Position numbers and translations under genes: made by a program. DNA of 64,000 nt from Sanderia malayensis (Eukaryota > Cnidaria > Scyphozoa > Semaeostomeae > Pelagiidae): contig RQOL01000718.1 of NCBI GenBank assembly GCA_013076295.1, forward strand, positions 744,001-808,000, given 5' to 3'. The notes below the pieces were generated by a model, which worked only from the letters and a program-made list of their open reading frames with translations, did not search any database and was not told the origin of the DNA. How positions within the stretch are numbered: position 1 is the stretch's first letter; each line of letters opens with the position of its first letter. Of the stretch, positions 58,901 to 64,000 are shown in pieces.

Positions 58901-61900
58901 ACAATGGTGGTGGATTAATTTCCAATAAAGATTTCCAAATTCTGTTTTTTTATTAGTATTCTTTATCTTTCATCAAATCTGAGCCTCACTTCTAATCTTG
59001 TTATAGAAACAACAAGAACCTCGTTTCCATGGCATTGGTTATTTCGGCCTTATTATTACTCCAAATGTGTCTTCTATGTAAAAACCATAACCTTCACTAA
59101 ACCGTCGAATATTTGAGTGGCCTGACCATTCCAACGTACTTTTTTACTTTAATCTCCAATCCAATGTATTGTGTGTGGTCTCCCAGCTTCATATTGATTT
59201 AATTAATATAGTGACTCATTCGTTTCTTAGGCCCAAGTAGTATTCATCTAATGTTCAAGCCTTGTTATCCACGTTTTTCCTGTAAATACACGACACGAAA
59301 TACACGACTTGTTTTCTCTTTTTAAAAGAGAAAACAAGTCAGGAAATTAGGTCAGAAAGCATAGCAGCAGGTTTTGTGACTGAAGTTTTTTCAAATTACA
59401 TTTGCTAAGTGATAAGATGATAGTAGCACAATATTTATATACAAGATGTGTTTTGAGTTGAATATTGCACAATATAAATTTCCTAATATATAAATTATAA
59501 ATTATCACTGCTGCTAAAACAGATTTTTTAAATTATTTATTTAAAAGGGCGAAGTTGCACTTCTTTAGCCCACTCTGTATAAATCCTTTATCATCAATGA
59601 ACTGATAATTCTTCTTTCACAGTTAAAGAGGACGACTAAATACAAAGCTGTGTCTTGCATTAGTAGCAACTGCAAACAGGTAAAATACTTTATTCACTTT
59701 GATGACTAATTACGATGATTATTCCGCGATTCTAAATACAGCAACATCAATTTTTCAAAAGAAAAAAAGCTCTAATAGATCTTTTACGGAAGTTAACTGA
59801 ATTATTTTAATTATGTGTTCTGTTTTGCAGTGTTCTCAGCTTTGTCGATCGCTATCTGTAAGACAAAATGAGAATTGTACAACAATATGCGTAAGTTTGT
59901 ACATCTTTTACATTCATTTCCAATGTTAGACTTTCGTTTAAAATGCTGTGTTTTGGAGGAAATGGAGGGCTTGACTGAAGTGCTTTCTTCTCCTTCAAAA
60001 GGTCTGGGGTGTAGGCTATTTTCGCGGGAACGGGGGATATAAAATTCTGTGTGGACCCTTTTGTGTAAGGGCCTGTTCACATGAACCCGGGATAATGAGT
60101 TGACCCGGGGTAAGCCATTGCCCCGGGCTGACGAGTTGCCTCGGCCTTTGGTCTTAAATAATGCGGTTCAATTCAAACGCCAAACCGTTGTTCACATGAA
60201 CTTTTTATTACCCCGGGCCAACCACGATAGCCGTGTGACCCGGTCTTCAGTGCCGGGTGACCCGCCTCACCGTGGCAACATTTTATCATGTGAACAGAGT
60301 GCAGAAAATTTTAGGATTCATTTTTCTTGTTTTGTTTGTCAATTCAATCGTGTTGTTTGAGAAATCACCCACAGCATTTGTTTACTTTGAGAAAGCCATG
60401 TCAAATTAGCCTCGGTATCGTTTTGGGGATCAGAAACTCGCGTTTGAGGCTGCCCCGGGGCAACGTTTTCTTTGCCCCGGGGCCGTATTTCTGGCCCGGG
60501 TCAACTTTCCCCCGGGTTGAGATAACTCATGTGAACAGATGACGAAAGTTGTCCCGGGTCAGTCATATCCCCGGGTCAACTTTTTGCCCCGGGTTCATGT
60601 GAACAGGCCCTAAGTATTTTGTAACGATAAACAAATTCAGGGCTCTTAAAACACGGGTAATTTATCTATTAGTCTAATACTGTAGACTAACGCACCAGAT
60701 TTTTTATGGTCCTTTCTTGTTACTTTCTATTTATCTGTTATGGTCTTGAAAAGAAGCCTGCCGTTAACCTGAGAAATGATTGGTTTTGTTTGTAATCTAA
60801 ACTTTTTGTAAATATTGTTTACTGAACTTTTAATAATTCTTCGACTGGTTCTGGTTGCTGTGCTGACCCAGCTTTGCTGGTTTTGTTGTTAATTAATAAA
60901 CGTGGATGTTTTCAATCTGTTTCTGAAATCTCGACAAAATGTATCGTGTCAATTTAGGGAATTTTGAAATTGAAATATTAAAGCATGATAATCAATCTGT
61001 AACTAAGTCAACTGTTTAATTGCACTTGTTGATTTCACACAATAATTTGATACTTAATCTAAAATTAATTGACAAGTCAAATTCAAATAATAAGAATGAA
61101 AGCCTACAACTTTTGCCGACGCTTAGCTTTAAAAGTTGTCGTGTCGACACTAAAGTCTGTCTGAAGTTATTTATTAACTGTTTTGCTTTTTGAGAGAGCT
61201 CAGATAAACAAAACATCTTCCCTGCCTCATGGGACTGACTCTGGCTTTATTATTACATTTTTCTTAAAATTTACAGAACTTGAGCCTCAATATTGTTCTT
61301 ATAAACTATATACTTTGTTATAAATAAAGTGCGCATTCATGCCCCGCAGAGCACGCGACATATTTCTATTCGCCATGGATGACATCTGGAATGAAAATTC
61401 ACGTTTTTATTCAACACGAATGGGTTGTTTTCATAGCTGCAACAAAGATAATCTGTTTATCAAAGAATTTGCTAAGAAAAGAACTGGAACAAGATTGATT
61501 TAGTTAGTGGTTAAAAGGAATCTTTTCATCTCTATTCAAAAGCGACTAACACGATTACGACGTACATGTAGCGCCATTCAGGTTTTATCAATGGTTAAAT
61601 TGTTGGCAAGACATATTGTGATCCTTTTATTCAAATGGTAGGTCGTTGGCATACAAATGAACGGATACTCGCTTTTGTTGTCGCTGTTGTAATTTCAAAA
61701 CAACAAACAGAGATCTTCCACGGGCATGCACAGGCCTGTTTATTTCTAATTCTATGGGTTATTTTTGTATATCGATAAAGCAAGACGATTGTATGTTGCA
61801 TGGATACGGAATGTCTCAACTGTCCTGTATTTCCGGGGGTCACATTCTTCAGTTCTTCAGTTCATTATCGTTGGGTTTCAGCCTCGTTTAGGGGCTTTTT

Positions 61901-63977
61901 CGTTGAAAAACGAAAGTCTTGAAAATTGACTTTAGGCTTTGCAATGTATCACTTTATACACTTTAACAATTCAATGGAGGAAAAAATCTATAAACTGCTC
62001 TTGCTTTTGGCCAACGAGAGCCTGGTTCCAACCATTTAGATTCCTCAAATGTTCAGCGTCCCGAATTAACGACTGCAAATACTCCACGTAAACTCGTTAA
62101 CTGTACATAATCAAAGATAATAGAAGGGAATAGTCTCCCTTCTAATAGCTTTGCTGTTATCACCTTCACAGCCTCATGCGTTACTTTTTACAAGGCTCTA
62201 CAATTCTCACATTTTCACTTTAATGAACAAGGAGTAATCAATGATGCAGAATTGCTTGGATAATTTTGTTGCTTTGTTTCTTTAAGCTTTTCTTTCATTG
62301 CTTGCCTTAACTTATTGATTATTACTTCATGTATTTCAATTTTTCAGAGCTCTAAGTCATCGTCGTCCATTTGCGAAAGTGTTTGCGAATTTCTCCAACA
62401 CAAGAGGAAATTAAGTGAGCATATCATCATGATGTTTTCATCTATATCTTCTTGCATTGTTATCGTTTGTTAGTTATTTATAACCAGCCCCATTTATGTG
62501 TTGGATAATACGCTATTCTGTTTATCAAAGTCTAAGCACGGCACATTTAATGATCAAAACAAATACCTTGTTCGAGATAATTGCCGTGTTGTGGGTCGGG
62601 TCATGACATATGACGAGAACTTTCCAAAGAGAGTAGTATTTAATTAATTAATTAATAGGATGCTAAATGGATATAGGCAGTAACCAGATTTCTACTCCAT
62701 GGGCGCTTTGCTATTGGCTTGAATTTCTGGACTATGCGCTTTGAAACGTCTTAAAAGTGAGAGAACGAGCAAAGGCATACCAGAGAGGGTTGCAAATAAA
62801 TTACTAGACGAGATTCATCGTGGGTAAATGCCAAGCTGTTTTGATCTTTAATTGAATTGATGGAATGCTTTACACTTTCTTCGGGTCATCAACAGTGCTA
62901 GTCAAAAAGGCGTTTGTGGAATTTGATTGAAAGTAGGGCGTTATTCATGCAAAACATCGGGATAATATTTCTGTGGCCGGCTGCCTCAACTTTCAGACCT
63001 TCGCTTTGACATATTGTAACGTGTGCCATCAAGGGCCACTTGATGCGATTCGACATTTTGCAAGCACCAAACATCCAAAAATCCAATTACATTAAGACTG
63101 CGAGCTTTGGAGTTAGAAAGGGTAACAGGAATTCCTGATTGCATTGGTGGTCTGTTCAGATGAATGGCAACAGTTGGCAAATGAAAATCACTCATAATAG
63201 AGCTTTAGAATATCTTCATTGTGGATTATCAACTGATTTAATTCGCTAAATGGATGAAGTGATTTCGTACAATTGAAAAAGCAATCATGTTGTCAAACAG
63301 GGACAGACTGATAGTCTGCATAATAATAAGACAGTGCATACCATTGTGCTGAAAGTATCAATTTGTAGCTATAATCATTCAATCGTATGAAAGCAAGCAG
63401 ATCTCGCAATATCTATGAGCTGAGCTTCCAAAGATGGCTTACCTAAAATACAATGCATTCTTGTTATACGACAATCTAAAGGAACTGCAACGTAATTCTG
63501 ACAGATGTAACATTTGCTGACTGCCTGTGCATTCTCTTTAAATACTTTTCCCAAGACATTGAGCGTGTGTCCTCTAAATTAAAACTTTTTCTGAGCAAAA
63601 GCTGTTTAACGTCAATTAAGCGAATATGGGACGAGAAATATCTGCGCTATAAAACGTTTTTAAACTTTTGGCATTTTAGAGTCGAGGATGAGTCGAATAT
63701 TTCTTAACATTCTCAGTACATTACATAGTATATTTATAACCAAGATGTTGACTCGAGCATTTTAGTATTAGTAAGCTTTCTCTTATTTGGAGTAATTGAA
63801 TGCTTTTATTTAATGTTTTAGGTTCAAAGCCCGGCTCGTGTCCAAAAGTGTTAACCGGTTTCGACCCTGCTCTTGTGGCCCGATGTCATAAAGACAGCGA
63901 CTGTCCAAACTCAGAGAAATGCTGTCCCAACCGGCGCTTAAAAACATGCCAAAATGCAAAATTCACTTATAGCTCAA
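55955..63977 (+). CDS. ANOS1: Anosmin-1 (3' partial): signal peptide, Cys-rich region, WAP domain
   Basis: Secreted, matrix-associated protein; in vertebrates it guides olfactory and GnRH axons and modulates FGF signalling. Exons: 55955-56077, 59623-59679, 59831-59890, 62348-62414, 63822-63977 (phases agree). The signal peptide is a hydrophobic run, YLMVIIIYVTHAIAA, followed by QD. The Cys-rich region (ILQCKANCIDK, VSCISSNCKQCSQLC, NCTTIC, ICESVCEFLQHKRK) follows the cysteine order of human anosmin-1, including the CESxCEFL element. The WAP domain follows: PGSCP, ARC, DSDC, EKCC, KTC. Fibronectin III repeats would lie right of the window. The last donor could be at 63978 (gtaggt) or 63982 (gtattt). 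The WAP domain lacks two of the eight usual cysteines. Confidence 0.85.
56078..59622. other. Anosmin intron 1
   Basis: About 3.5 kb, very AT-rich. The palindrome at 59306-59340 is the only structured feature that I can support. No nested gene recognised. Confidence 0.6.
59306..59340. repeat. 35-bp perfect palindrome
   Basis: Arms of 17 bases (GACTTGTTTTCTCTTTT and its complement) around one central base, in anosmin intron 1. Confidence 0.9.
60069..60610. mobile_element. PIF/Harbinger-like non-autonomous element rich in CCCGGG
   Basis: A 542-bp element with perfect 23-base terminal inverted repeats (start GGGCCTGTTCACATGAAC, then CCGGG), flanked by TAA at 60066-60068 and 60611-60613. A 3-bp TAA duplication with a GGGCCTG-type end fits PIF/Harbinger (Tourist-like) MITEs. 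The interior holds about ten CCCGGG or near-CCCGGG motifs and extra copies of the TTCACATGAA core in both orientations (near 60191, 60286, 60528). No transposase. It lies in anosmin intron 59891-62347 and is strikingly GC-rich against its surroundings. Confidence 0.85.
62415..63821. other. Anosmin intron 4
   Basis: About 1.4 kb of unremarkable AT-rich sequence with a short (ttaa)n run near 62640. Nothing else supported. Confidence 0.5.
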
Positions 63978-64000
63978 GTAGGTATTTTCACCGCTGCTTA

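Overview
The window is nuclear DNA of an early-branching animal. Genes are split into many short exons (20 to about 500 bases) by GT-AG introns in an AT-rich background. The encoded proteins align along their length with vertebrate orthologues as I remember them, and the introns are full of short DNA transposons, a tRNA-derived SINE and minisatellites. Ortholog content plus a single-exon class A GPCR and an anosmin gene would suit a cnidarian (perhaps an anthozoan). A sponge or another invertebrate is not excluded, and no species is claimed.

Layout. 176-18982 (+): CAND1, cullin/SCF exchange factor, 37 exons seen, 5' end off the window; its last intron holds an antisense CYSTM-family microprotein gene (17496-17762). 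19765-36982 (+): DDX21/DDX50-type nucleolar DEAD-box helicase, 18 exons; its intron 15 carries a 1.4 kb minisatellite and its 8.75 kb intron 17 carries an antisense intronless GPCR gene (29198-30322). 37745-42251 (-): an 8-exon FAM216A-like gene, reconstructed from splice sites and a continuous 437-codon frame. 42456-43686 (+): SF3B6 (SF3b p14), head to head with FAM216A across about 200 bp. 44316-54847 (+): 6-phosphofructokinase of the tandem-duplicated animal type, 26 exons. 55955-63977 (+): first five coding exons of anosmin-1 (signal peptide, Cys-rich region, WAP domain), running off the right edge.

Exon joins were checked by phase. The sums are multiples of three for CAND1 (3600 nt in the window), DDX21 (1938), FAM216A-like (1314), SF3B6 (366) and PFK (2550, from the proposed start). 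The five anosmin exons join in phase. The genes do not form a pathway: they serve ubiquitin-ligase recycling, ribosome biogenesis, branch-point recognition, glycolysis and extracellular matrix. The most interesting structures are the two antisense nested genes, the compact bidirectional promoter, the anosmin WAP domain lacking what looks like one complete disulfide pair, a GC-AG intron in PFK, and several non-autonomous transposons with intact ends and target duplications.
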